Below are positions 55,285 through 62,719 of a stretch of DNA of 64,000 bases, one piece after another (the first letter of the stretch is position 1; every line of letters begins with the position of its first letter). Where the stretch lies: assembly GCF_902506495.1 (NCBI RefSeq), contig NZ_LR733264.1, forward strand, positions 2,099,403 through 2,163,402. The letters are read 5' to 3'. The position numbers and the translations under genes are program-made. The notes under the pieces are model-generated. The model saw nothing but the letters and a program-made list of their open reading frames with translations. It ran no database searches and was not told the DNA's origin. The stretch is from Pseudomonas sp. 8O (lineage in GTDB: Bacteria > Pseudomonadota > Gammaproteobacteria > Pseudomonadales > Pseudomonadaceae).

Positions 55285-55318
55285 GCATCCGCCCGCGCAC
55301 AGCCACTGGCGCGGATGC
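55272..55318 (+). promoter_or_regulatory. Candidate -1 programmed ribosomal frameshift signal
   Basis: The slippery heptamer A_AAA_AAG (55272-55278) is in the correct zero-frame phase. A 6-base spacer with the zero-frame TGA (55282-55284) leads to the stem GCATCCGC (55285-55292) pairing perfectly with GCGGATGC (55311-55318), with a small inner GCC-ACT-GGC stem. A -1 slip leads from ...W-P-K-K into A-L-S-I-R-P-R of the VWA frame. A strong upstream Shine-Dalgarno-like stimulator was not seen. Confidence 0.75.
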
Positions 55319-56033
55319 CCGTAACCGGCCCGGACGACTCGGCGGCGGCCATCGCGGCGCTGCCCGTGCTGGCGTGCACGGTCGTATCGACTGGGCGGCG
55401 ACCCTGCGCCAGGGCCGACCGCAACGCCGCGAACAGTTGGTACTGCGCCCGCGCAGCCAGCAGGCTGAGGAACTCTGGCTGGTGCTGGTCGATGCTTCTG
55501 CCTCGACCCGGCGCCATGGTGCGCTGAGCCGGGCCAAGGGCGTGCTCACCGAAGTGTTCGACAGCGCCTATCGCCAGCGTGCGCGCCTGGCCGTGCTGCA
55601 GGCTGGTGGCCGCGAAGCGCAATGGTTGTGGCAGGGGCGCAAGGCCAGCGCCGAGCTGCATCGCTGGTTGCACGAGTTGGGCGCAGGAGGCGGCACGCCG
55701 CTGCTCGACGCGCTGAATCAGGCCGGCGACTGGCTGCTGCGCCGCCAGCGCGCGAAACCGAACGAGCGCCAGCGCCTGCTGATCCTGACCGATGGCCGTT
55801 TGCGTGATCTTCCAGCGTTGGCGCCGCTGCCGTGTCCGACCCTGCTGCTCGACACCGAACGCGCGCCCATCCGCCTGGGCCGTGCCCGCCAGCTGGCGCA
55901 GGCGCTACAGGCCGAGTACCACCATATCGATGATCTACTGCCTGTAGGAGCCGCGGGGGCGCCTAGCCTCGCGGGTGATGATCGCCGGCAAGCCGGCTCC
56001 TACGGGTTGTCCGTTACCTGGAGAACCCCATGA
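55278..56033 (+). CDS. chlD: VWA part of ChlD (chelatase medium subunit), reached by frameshift
   Basis: In this frame 251 residues follow the shift site; the fused product from 54283 would be 583 residues. Residues just after the shift (ALSIRPRTATGADARNRPG) are basic and look like the ChlD region preceding its VWA domain. The VWA domain has the metal-site LVLVDASAST, then GGGTPLLDALNQAG and LLILTDGRL. No ATG, GTG or TTG occurs in frame between the stop at 55245-55247 and GTG 55374, which would cut off the basic segment. The C-terminal 25 or so residues are translated from a REP element. It ends overlapping cobF (ATGA). Confidence 0.8.
   Translation, partial: ALSIRPRTATGADARNRPGRLGGGHRGAARAGVHGRIDWAATLRQGRPQRREQLVLRPRSQQAEELWLVLVDASASTRRHGALSRAKGVLTEVFDSAYRQRARLAVLQAGGREAQWLWQGRKASAELHRWLHELGAGGGTPLLDALNQAGDWLLRRQRAKPNERQRLLILTDGRLRDLPALAPLPCPTLLLDTERAPIRLGRARQLAQALQAEYHHIDDLLPVGAAGAPSLAGDDRRQAGSYGLSVTWRTP
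55944..56003. repeat. REP doublet within the chlD 3' end
   Basis: GTAGGAGCCG... at 55944 and CGGCTCCTAC ending at 56003 bound two hairpins (GCGGG/CTCGC type and GCCGGCAAGCCGGC). It is the same family as the doublet at 50193-50245, but here it lies inside the open frame of chlD. Confidence 0.8.
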
Positions 56034-56797
56034 AAACCCTGCTGCTGGTCGGTATCGGTGCCGGCGACCCGGACTACATCACCTACCAGGCGATCAAGGC
56101 GCTGCGCCGCAGCGATGTGATCTTCCTGATGGACAAGGGCGCGGCCAAGCACAAGCTCAACGCCTTGCGCCGGGAGATCTGTGCGCGCTTTCTCGATGGC
56201 CGCACGCCGCGTTTCGCCGAAGGCCAGCAGCCGGAACGCGAGCGTGACGTCGCCGACTACCGCGCCAGCGTCGATGAACTCAACCGTGACAAGCAGGCGG
56301 TGTTCGAGCAACTGCTCGACGAGCAGATGGCCGATGGCGAGACGGCGGCCTTCATGGTCTGGGGCGACCCGTCGCTGTATGACAGCAGCATCCGCATCAT
56401 CGAAGCCATCGCCGCGCGCCGTAGTGATTTCACCTACGACGTCATCCCAGGCATCACCAGCCTGCAGGCGCTGACCGCGCGCCACCGCATCCCGCTCAAC
56501 AGCATCGGCCGTGCCGTGGAAATCACCACCGGCCGCCTGCTCGCCGAAGGCTGGCCGCAGGGCGTGGACAGCGTGGCGGTGATGCTCGACGCCAAGGACA
56601 CCTACCGCCGCTTCGTCGGCCACGGCCTGCATATCTACTGGGGGGCCTACGTCGGCACCGCCGATGAAATCCTCATCGCCGGTCCGCTGGATGAGGTGGC
56701 CGAACGCATCGTCACCACCCGCGCCGAGGCGCGCGAGCGCAATGGGTGGATCATGGATAGTTATCTGCTGCGCAAAGAGGGTGTGGCGGAGGCGTAA
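56030..56797 (+). CDS. cobF: Precorrin-6A synthase (deacetylating) CobF
   Basis: A protein of 255 residues with a tetrapyrrole methylase fold: VGIGAGDPDYITYQAIKAL, a central MVWGDPSLYDSSIRIIEAI and DVIPGITSLQAL, and the CobF-specific GLHIYWGAYVGTADEILI. It methylates C1 of precorrin-5 and removes the acetyl group in the aerobic B12 route. It overlaps chlD by 4 bases. A decayed copy of its 3' part lies at 58411-58473. Confidence 0.95.
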   Translation: MKTLLLVGIGAGDPDYITYQAIKALRRSDVIFLMDKGAAKHKLNALRREICARFLDGRTPRFAEGQQPERERDVADYRASVDELNRDKQAVFEQLLDEQMADGETAAFMVWGDPSLYDSSIRIIEAIAARRSDFTYDVIPGITSLQALTARHRIPLNSIGRAVEITTGRLLAEGWPQGVDSVAVMLDAKDTYRRFVGHGLHIYWGAYVGTADEILIAGPLDEVAERIVTTRAEARERNGWIMDSYLLRKEGVAEA

Positions 56798-56855
56798 CAT
56801 GAAGCGCGGTGAAGAAGAGCGCTGTCCTCCCTACGCCTGTGCAAGAGCAGCCCGC

Positions 56856-57752
56856 TTACATCATGAAGTGGCTGGAATCCTCTGCGGGGCCGAGGCTGTT
56901 TTGCGCGCGGCGTATCAAGCGGGGAACCTCGTCGATCAGATAAGCCCAGAATCTGTCGTCGTTCACCGTCTGTTCAACGAGTTGGATTGGCAGGAAGCGC
57001 TGCATTTCGCTGCGAAAATCCGTCTTCACCTGCGGGTCGTTGATCAGCGTAGCTGAGCGCTGTGCAGCTTTTTCCAGGAAGTCGCGAGTTTGCACCCGAT
57101 GGTCGTTGAGTTTGTCGGGCAGCAACTGCAGGGCTGGTTCTATCTTTTGCTGTTTCATCCAGAGCAGATCCCAGAGGTCGCGGCTCTTGATCCGCCCCTG
57201 CCTCAGAATGAATGCCAGGATCTTGTCGACATGGATTTCCTCGAGTGCTTCTGCGTTGAGGATCAGGCCTTGGGTGCCCATGTCCACGCCATAGGGGTTG
57301 AGTAGCGCTCTGGGCGTGCTGATGTAGCTCGGGATGGCGCAGATATCGATATGGATGCGTTGGGCTGGCAGGTTGCGTGCGTCAGGACGTGTCTGCACCT
57401 TCAGCTTCCAGGTATCAACATTGCCGGACTCCTTGCTCGGTTCGCTGACGTCTACACGCAGGCTGTATTTCGCCTGCAACTTTTGGATCAGTGCTTCACT
57501 CATCTGGGCGAAGTCGTCCCGGTTGAAATCGGCGCCACCCGTGAAGTCCAGATCCTCGCTCAGGCGATTGGAGCCATAGCAAGCCCGCAGGCAGGTTCCG
57601 CCGATAAAGCAGAGCTTCTCGAGCAGGCCGGCCTCGCTCAACACCAGCATGATGTCGTGATGCAGCAGTTCCTTTTCTACCACGACGCGCAGGTTGGCCA
57701 GGTCAGGCAGGTTGCCGATGGCCTGGTCTACCAGTTGGTCAAACAAGCTCAT
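56856..57752 (-). CDS. abiEii: AbiEii-type nucleotidyltransferase toxin
   Basis: A protein of 298 residues. The nucleotidyltransferase signature FIGGTCLRACYGS followed by RLSEDLDFTGG and the downstream HVDKILAFILRQ and KSRDLWDLLWM match the AbiEii/AbiGii family (DUF1814). It is the toxin of type IV AbiE systems, which give abortive phage infection. It follows its antitoxin gene with a 14-base overlap. Active-site residues appear intact. Confidence 0.9.
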   Translation of the reverse strand: MSLFDQLVDQAIGNLPDLANLRVVVEKELLHHDIMLVLSEAGLLEKLCFIGGTCLRACYGSNRLSEDLDFTGGADFNRDDFAQMSEALIQKLQAKYSLRVDVSEPSKESGNVDTWKLKVQTRPDARNLPAQRIHIDICAIPSYISTPRALLNPYGVDMGTQGLILNAEALEEIHVDKILAFILRQGRIKSRDLWDLLWMKQQKIEPALQLLPDKLNDHRVQTRDFLEKAAQRSATLINDPQVKTDFRSEMQRFLPIQLVEQTVNDDRFWAYLIDEVPRLIRRAQNSLGPAEDSSHFMM

Positions 57753-58308
57753 TGGCGATGCTCCAGTCGATCAGGTCGAGATTCCTTTTCGCCGCCTTCA
57801 TGTCGCGGATGGCCAGCGCAGGCTTGGCTCGCCACATTCGGCATTTGCTGTCGTAATCGAGCTGTCCCGAGAGCGCTTCGGCTTTCTGCGCGGTGTGAAC
57901 GAATTCGATGGTGCCCCACGAACCGCATTTGATCAGGCTGCTGCGGCCCGACGACATCAGCGTGATCCAGTTCATCGGTATCTGCGAAATGATGCCCGTG
58001 TCGCTCAGCGCCGTTTCCAGGCTTATGTAGTTGAATTCATGTGCGCGCAGGCGCGCCGCAGCATGAAACAGCAACAGGCCGGTTGTCGGTTTGGCTGGCC
58101 GATAGAAGTAGAGGCCACGGCAGATGCGCTCCAGCTTGCCGTCCCTGGCAGCCCGGCTGAGCAATGCGCGGTAGGCCTCGGCGGAAATGTCCGGAACCAG
58201 AGCGCGCATATCCGAAGGCGTGAACAGGTAGCGTTCGGCATTCGCCAAGCTGCTCAGGCCGTCATGGAGGCGGCGTATGGGCTGGACTGTTTCGCGGCGT
58301 TGGCTCAT
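57739..58308 (-). CDS. abiEi: AbiEi-type antitoxin / transcriptional repressor
   Basis: A protein of 189 residues. The N-terminal half looks like a winged helix (YLFTPSDMRALVPDISAEAY, LLSRAARDGKLERICRGLYF), and the C-terminal domain contains NYISLETALSDTGIIS and GTIEFVHT. AbiEi proteins neutralise AbiEii without direct contact and repress their own operon through inverted repeats. An inverted repeat just upstream fits this. Overlap with the toxin gene indicates one operon. Confidence 0.85.
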   Translation of the reverse strand: MSQRRETVQPIRRLHDGLSSLANAERYLFTPSDMRALVPDISAEAYRALLSRAARDGKLERICRGLYFYRPAKPTTGLLLFHAAARLRAHEFNYISLETALSDTGIISQIPMNWITLMSSGRSSLIKCGSWGTIEFVHTAQKAEALSGQLDYDSKCRMWRAKPALAIRDMKAAKRNLDLIDWSIANELV

Positions 58309-58314
58309 CGGAAT

Positions 58315-58357
58315 AACTCAACGGTAAGTGACGATAAGTGTAACTTACTGTTGAGTT
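58315..58357. promoter_or_regulatory. Candidate AbiEi operator
   Basis: AACTCAACGGTAAGT (58315-58329) and ACTTACTGTTGAGTT (58343-58357) are reverse complements at 14 of 15 positions, separated by 13 bases. An additional TAAGTG direct repeat lies inside. It sits 7 bases upstream of the abiEi start. Confidence 0.7.
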
Positions 58358-58410
58358 TTCGCAATGAGACAAGTCCTGATGAGACGACGGATACCACCTC
58401 TTGGTCCGGC

Positions 58411-58473
58411 CAGTGCTTGCGAATCTACCGAGGCGTCTACGTTGGTACGGCCTATGAAATGTTCATCACTGGG
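58411..58473 (+). pseudogene. cobF: Decayed fragment of cobF 3' region
   Basis: The translated segment LRIYRGVYVGTAYEMFITG matches LHIYWGAYVGTADEILIAG of intact CobF at 12 of 19 residues; the bases agree at 41 of 57. No other CobF motif and no start are present. Similarity fades upstream of about 58402, and downstream sequence is replaced by a repeat. It is on the same strand as cobF, on the far side of the AbiE operon. Confidence 0.65.
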
Positions 58474-58534
58474 TCAAATGCCTTGCCTCAGTTTGCTGCG
58501 CAAGAACGGTTCGGCGCAGGGATGACGTTAGGAC

Positions 58535-58560
58535 GGTGGACAAGCAGAGCGTTGTCCACC
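58535..58560. repeat. GGTGGACAA inverted repeat, copy 1
   Basis: GGTGGACAA and TTGTCCACC flank GCAGAGCG. It lies at the end of the first GNAT gene (minus strand) and may act in transcription termination. A related copy is at 59641-59670. Confidence 0.65.
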
Positions 58561-58567
58561 CTACGCG

Positions 58568-59038
58568 TTACTCGTGTTTTGAGTAGGCCTGCAGCGATTT
58601 TTCCATCACGACAGTGCGTTCCGCACCGTGGAGCTCATCGCGAATTTTCCGATAGCCCAGGCTGGCGTAAAAGCCTTCTGCGGTTAGTGAGGATGGTACC
58701 AACAGGGTGAGTATGTCGGCGTTCAGCGCCTGAGCGTGGATCGTTGCCATTAGCTTGCGACCCACTCCGCAGCCCTGATACTTGGGCTCAACGAAGACCG
58801 TTCTGACAACACCGCCGTCGAGGCTGGCGGTGGCGATCAGATCGTCTTGCATTGAGGCGACGAAAACCTTGCGCTTGTTGAGCAAGACCTCAACAGCTTC
58901 TGGCGTGAAGCTTTTCTCGACCTGGGCGATCACCTCGGGCGGATAGTCTTGAGCGTTCGACTCACGTAACGAGGCGATCACGACACGACTGATCGCTGTC
59001 GCATCGTCCTTTGTTGCAAGCCTGATCATGCAGTCCAT
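58568..59038 (-). CDS. GNAT-family N-acetyltransferase
   Basis: A protein of 156 residues from ATG 59038; ATG 59029 (MIRLATKDDA) is equally likely. The acetyl-CoA-binding motif is VRTVFVEPKYQGCGVGRKLM, and the C-terminal GFYASLGYRKI is typical of the fold. The substrate is unknown. It lies next to a second, unrelated GNAT gene in the same direction, 30 bases apart. Confidence 0.88.
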   Translation of the reverse strand: MDCMIRLATKDDATAISRVVIASLRESNAQDYPPEVIAQVEKSFTPEAVEVLLNKRKVFVASMQDDLIATASLDGGVVRTVFVEPKYQGCGVGRKLMATIHAQALNADILTLLVPSSLTAEGFYASLGYRKIRDELHGAERTVVMEKSLQAYSKHE

Positions 59039-59068
59039 GCTGTTCTCGCTCTGTTGCCGTTCAACGAC

Positions 59069-59581
59069 TCAATTGGGGTTATCGATGTTGCTGATTTCTT
59101 CCTGATAAATCCGCATCCCACGTGCCTGGTAATTAGCCAATGCAGCTGGATGATCGAAGGTGCAGGTGTGTACCCAAACGCGCTCGGTCCCCGGCCACTG
59201 CCAGGCCGAGTGAATGGCATGGCTGAGCAGTGGGCCACCTAAGCCGCGGTCGAGAAACTGCGGAGCCAGGCCGAAGTAGCGGATTTCCGTGCTGCGCCCG
59301 TCAGGACGGAACAGCTCGTAGTAACCTGCGATAGCGCCACGGTGATAGGCGACCCAGGTTCGGTGCGCTGGACTTTCGACCATGGCTTGCCACTGTGCGT
59401 CGTCCCAGCTATCCAGATCACCCCATTCCCAGGTCGAGCCGACCAGTTGGTAGAGAAAGCGATTGAGCGCCGGTTGCGGCTCTTCGCACTCAATGATCTG
59501 CAGGTCGCTGCGCTGAGGTTTGACGCGCAGTTGCTCGGTGCTGGTCATCTCCAGGTAGTAGGTGGTGTAGGGCTGGCTCAT
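59069..59581 (-). CDS. GNAT-family N-acetyltransferase
   Basis: A protein of 170 residues from ATG 59581 (MSQPYTTYYLEMTS), which has a GAGG site; the frame extends 20 codons upstream without support. The acetyl-CoA motif is FGLAPQFLDRGLGGPLLSHAI, and the segment QLVGSTWEWGDLDSW precedes it. The substrate is unknown. Confidence 0.88.
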   Translation of the reverse strand: MSQPYTTYYLEMTSTEQLRVKPQRSDLQIIECEEPQPALNRFLYQLVGSTWEWGDLDSWDDAQWQAMVESPAHRTWVAYHRGAIAGYYELFRPDGRSTEIRYFGLAPQFLDRGLGGPLLSHAIHSAWQWPGTERVWVHTCTFDHPAALANYQARGMRIYQEEISNIDNPN

Positions 59582-59969
59582 CACGAACCTCACAGGTAAA
59601 GCCCGACTATAACCCGGAGGCTGACGTGCCCAGGTCATCAAGGGTGGACAAGAAGAGTCTTGTCTACCCTATGCGCTAGTCCATAAGCGGCGCTGCTGAT
59701 TAAGCCGACCGAACAGTGTCCGGATATGGTCGCTCGCTTGGATAGGCTGTGATGCCTATGGCTATCCGTGATTGGTGTGGTCGAATTGCAGACCTCACTC
59801 CAGGCAAAAGGCTGCCGTTGTTCGGCAATACCCTGCCGTTCTTGGTCGATTAATTGAACGCGTACGAGGCTAACTCTCTGTTGTTCCTGGGGGCTGGGTG
59901 AACAGTCTTGCTTGGCGCGAGTCTTGCCTCAGGTGATCTTGTCAATAACGTGCCGGAGGCATGGTTTCG
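59582..59969. other. Intergenic region with one repeat
   Basis: It holds the AGGGTGGACAAGA/TCTTGTCTACCCT inverted repeat (59641-59670), related to that at 58535, and the leader of the gene at 59970. No gene, clear promoter or terminator was identified in the rest. Confidence 0.6.
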
Positions 59970-60407
59970 ATGAGAGTCGATGCAGGAACAAGCTACCCAT
60001 ACGTGAATCAGCGCCAGCAAACTTCCGCCAATCATTCAGTTGCTACGCCCTCTTTGGCCGCTCAATCTGCCACTCAGATTGATGGCACCAAACAGAGTGA
60101 TTTCACCAGCATGACCCGCCAGGAAATGCGTGATTGGGTCAATACTCAAATCAGCAACGGGGAAATGTCACTTGATGACAGGCGGCCCTTCATGGCTATG
60201 ACCTTGAAAATTCCGGTAGGCAGCCTCAGCGGCGAGATACCTGCAGAACGTGATGGCGCGCGTCACGATTTCACGCAGAAGATTCGGGACGGTATCGAGG
60301 GCGCACAATCGCGTAATGACGGAGCGACTCAGAGAATGCTGGAATCCGCTTTGCAAATCATCCAGCGGTCTCAGGGGCAGGTCAGCAGGGTGGATGTGCG
60401 GGCCTAG
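59970..60407 (+). CDS. Hypothetical protein
   Basis: A protein of 145 residues from ATG 59970 (MRVDAGTSYPYVNQRQQ), chosen because GGAGG lies 10 bases upstream; ATG 59961 is only 1 base from GGAGG. There is no signal peptide or membrane helix. The first 45 residues are Ser/Gln/Ala-rich and probably disordered; the rest is helical and charged, with SMTRQEMRDWVNTQISNGEM. I do not recognise the family. It is a single gene, convergent with the TonB receptor. Confidence 0.65.
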   Translation: MRVDAGTSYPYVNQRQQTSANHSVATPSLAAQSATQIDGTKQSDFTSMTRQEMRDWVNTQISNGEMSLDDRRPFMAMTLKIPVGSLSGEIPAERDGARHDFTQKIRDGIEGAQSRNDGATQRMLESALQIIQRSQGQVSRVDVRA

Positions 60408-60455
60408 GTACAAGGGATCGGTTTACCGACCCCTTTCGCGAGGCTCAAACCCACC

Positions 60456-62600
60456 TCACAGCCAACTCCAGGAAACCCCCGTATACACCCCAAACCCTTC
60501 CCCGGGCGTGGAGCGCGCTACATCCGCGCCGTTGTCGTCATAGCCCGGCGTAACGGTGGCGGCATAGCGTTTGTCGGTCAGGTTGCGCAGGTCGAGCCAG
60601 GTTTGCCAGTCGTCCTTCGGCGAGGCGTAGCCGAGGGTGGCGCCGAAGGTGGCGTAGGCATCGGCGTAGTAGGAGTTGGCGTAGTCCACCGCGACCTTGG
60701 AGGCGTATTGGGTGTTGAGGCCTGCGTAAAAGCCGCTCGGGTGGTCGTAGCGCAGTTCGGCCTGGTAGTAGTGGCGTGGCAGGCCAGGCAGGCGGTTGTC
60801 GCCGAAGGCATCGTCGTCGCGGTAATGGAAGTCGCTGAAGGTGTAGGCCTGGCGCAGGCTCAGGGCGCCAGCGGCGCCACCTTGCCACAGCTGGCTGGTC
60901 AGGCCGGCTTCGATGCCCTGATGCACGGTGGGGCTGGCATTGGATTCGGCGAAGACGTTGGGCTCGATCTCGACGGTGAGCAGTTCGTGGCGCACCTGCG
61001 AGTAGTAGTAGGCCAGCTCCCACTGGCCCAGCGCGGAATCACCGCGCCCGCCGACCTCGAAGGTGGTGGCGGTCTGGTTGTCCAGGCTGATGGCAGCGCG
61101 CTGGCGCGCGGCATAGGGCTGCGTGGTGGTGCTGGAGAAGCGCAGTGGCGAACTCCAGAGCATCGACCAGGCATGCGGCGGTTCCACTGAACGGCTGATA
61201 TTGCCGTACAGCTGCACCTCGGGGTTGAGCTGATAGCGCAGGCCGATACGTGGCGCGTAGTCCCAGGTGCTTTCGTCGAGCTTGTCGTCGGTGGCCGGCC
61301 AGGTCACCTGCACGTCGCGGCGGGTATGGATCAGCGCCAAGCCGCTGGTCAGCCACAGGTCAGGCGTCAGCTCCAGTTCGTTGCCGATATGCAGCACGTT
61401 GTCCGAACCCAGGTGCTCGTAGTCGCGCATCAGGGTGCCGGCCGGATAGGGCGTGCCGTTGACGTTGATCGGCAACGCTGCGGTCTCTTTCGCTTTGCTG
61501 CTCGGCAGGTTGGTGGTACTGCGCCAGCCGATGGTGGTGCTGCTGTTGAGCCCGAACAGGGTATGCCGGCGCGTGTAATTCAGGCTGCCACTGATGTCGC
61601 TGTAGTCCACGCGGATACGGTAGGCGCCGCCTCGGTAGGCGGTCTCGGTGATATCCATGGGGTAGTGGTGATAGGCCAGGCCGGCGACCAGGGTGGAGTC
61701 GTCGTCGATGCGCCAGGTGGTCTTGTTGGCCAGCCAGGTGCTGCCGGGCTGGTCACGGTGGGCGTCGATGCGCAGGTTGGCCGCAGCGGCCTGGCGTGGG
61801 TCGTCCTTGAGCTGGGCCTTGCTCAGGCGGCCGGGCGTTTCGTGCTCGGTTTCGCGGTAGCGCAGGTAGAAGCGCGTCTCCAGATTCTCGTTGAGCCGAT
61901 AGCCGAAGTTGGCGGCCACGCCTTTGCCCTTGCCCGATGAGTGATCCTGATAGCCATCGGTTTGGCTGTCGGTGAGGGCGAGGTAATAGTCGAAATCGCC
62001 CAGCACCTGGCCCGAGGCGATGTTGCGCTTCTGGTAACCGTAGCTGCCGGTTTCATAGCGCAGTTGCAGCTTGGGCGCGGTGTAGCCGGTGTGGGTGATG
62101 TAGTCGATGGCGCCGCCCAGAGCCAGCGAGCCGCGATCGAAGCCATTGGCGCCACGCAGCACTTCAGCGCGACTTATCCACAGGGGTTCCAGCAGCTCAT
62201 AGGGCGTGCCGCCAGAGCCGGTCAGCGGCAGGCCGTCGAGCAGGATATGGGTGCCGGAGGCATGCGAGCCGGGGCCACGGTTGATGCCCGAGCCGCGCAC
62301 GCTGATCTTGACGCCCTCGTTGCCGGGCGACTGCGCATAGACTCCGGGCTGGTAGGCCAGCACGTCGGCGACGCCGGCCACTCGGCCCTGCTCGACCTTG
62401 TCCATGTCCACCAGGTTGGTGGCGCCGGGGACCTGTTTCAGCGCTTCCTGCGCGGCCTCGATTTCGCTCAGCGGTGCGCCACTGATTTGCATGGCGTCCA
62501 GTTGCATGGGCTGCTGAGCCAGGGCGATTGGTGCTGCCAGGCAGTTGAAGGTCAGCAGGGCCAGGCGGGCCGGTCGGGCGTATAGCGGCTGGGGCAACAT
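60456..62600 (-). CDS. TonB-dependent outer-membrane receptor
   Basis: A protein of 714 residues with a signal peptide (about 1-28, ending PIALA). The plug domain has ADVLAYQPGVYAQSPGNEG, SVRGSGINRGPGSH and ILLDGLPLTGSGGTP. A 22-strand-like barrel follows, with DLRNLTDKRYAATVTPGYDD near the end and a terminal aromatic SWSWL. The substrate is not known. The position beside cobalamin genes makes a corrinoid or siderophore role worth considering, but no B12 riboswitch was seen upstream. Confidence 0.9.
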   Translation of the reverse strand: MLPQPLYARPARLALLTFNCLAAPIALAQQPMQLDAMQISGAPLSEIEAAQEALKQVPGATNLVDMDKVEQGRVAGVADVLAYQPGVYAQSPGNEGVKISVRGSGINRGPGSHASGTHILLDGLPLTGSGGTPYELLEPLWISRAEVLRGANGFDRGSLALGGAIDYITHTGYTAPKLQLRYETGSYGYQKRNIASGQVLGDFDYYLALTDSQTDGYQDHSSGKGKGVAANFGYRLNENLETRFYLRYRETEHETPGRLSKAQLKDDPRQAAAANLRIDAHRDQPGSTWLANKTTWRIDDDSTLVAGLAYHHYPMDITETAYRGGAYRIRVDYSDISGSLNYTRRHTLFGLNSSTTIGWRSTTNLPSSKAKETAALPINVNGTPYPAGTLMRDYEHLGSDNVLHIGNELELTPDLWLTSGLALIHTRRDVQVTWPATDDKLDESTWDYAPRIGLRYQLNPEVQLYGNISRSVEPPHAWSMLWSSPLRFSSTTTQPYAARQRAAISLDNQTATTFEVGGRGDSALGQWELAYYYSQVRHELLTVEIEPNVFAESNASPTVHQGIEAGLTSQLWQGGAAGALSLRQAYTFSDFHYRDDDAFGDNRLPGLPRHYYQAELRYDHPSGFYAGLNTQYASKVAVDYANSYYADAYATFGATLGYASPKDDWQTWLDLRNLTDKRYAATVTPGYDDNGADVARSTPGEGFGVYTGVSWSWL

Positions 62601-62719
62601 GCGAAGGTTCCATTGAGCGGGCTACGAGTCTGTCTGATGGATGACGCAGGCGATTCGTCACCATCGCCCGCCACCCTACAGAATCCTTCGTTCAGACGCC
62701 TGACGCGTTGCCAGCCGTT

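Noticed and set aside
54283-56033. A sequencing error joining chlI and chlD
   Set aside because: Possible in a run of six A, but the in-phase heptamer, the correctly spaced stem and a stop two codons later fit programmed frameshifting better; re-sequencing would settle it.
57694-58710. A 338-codon plus-strand frame opposite abiEi/abiEii
   Set aside because: Mostly a shadow of the AbiE genes; only the short cobF-like part (58411-58473) is informative and is reported as a relic.
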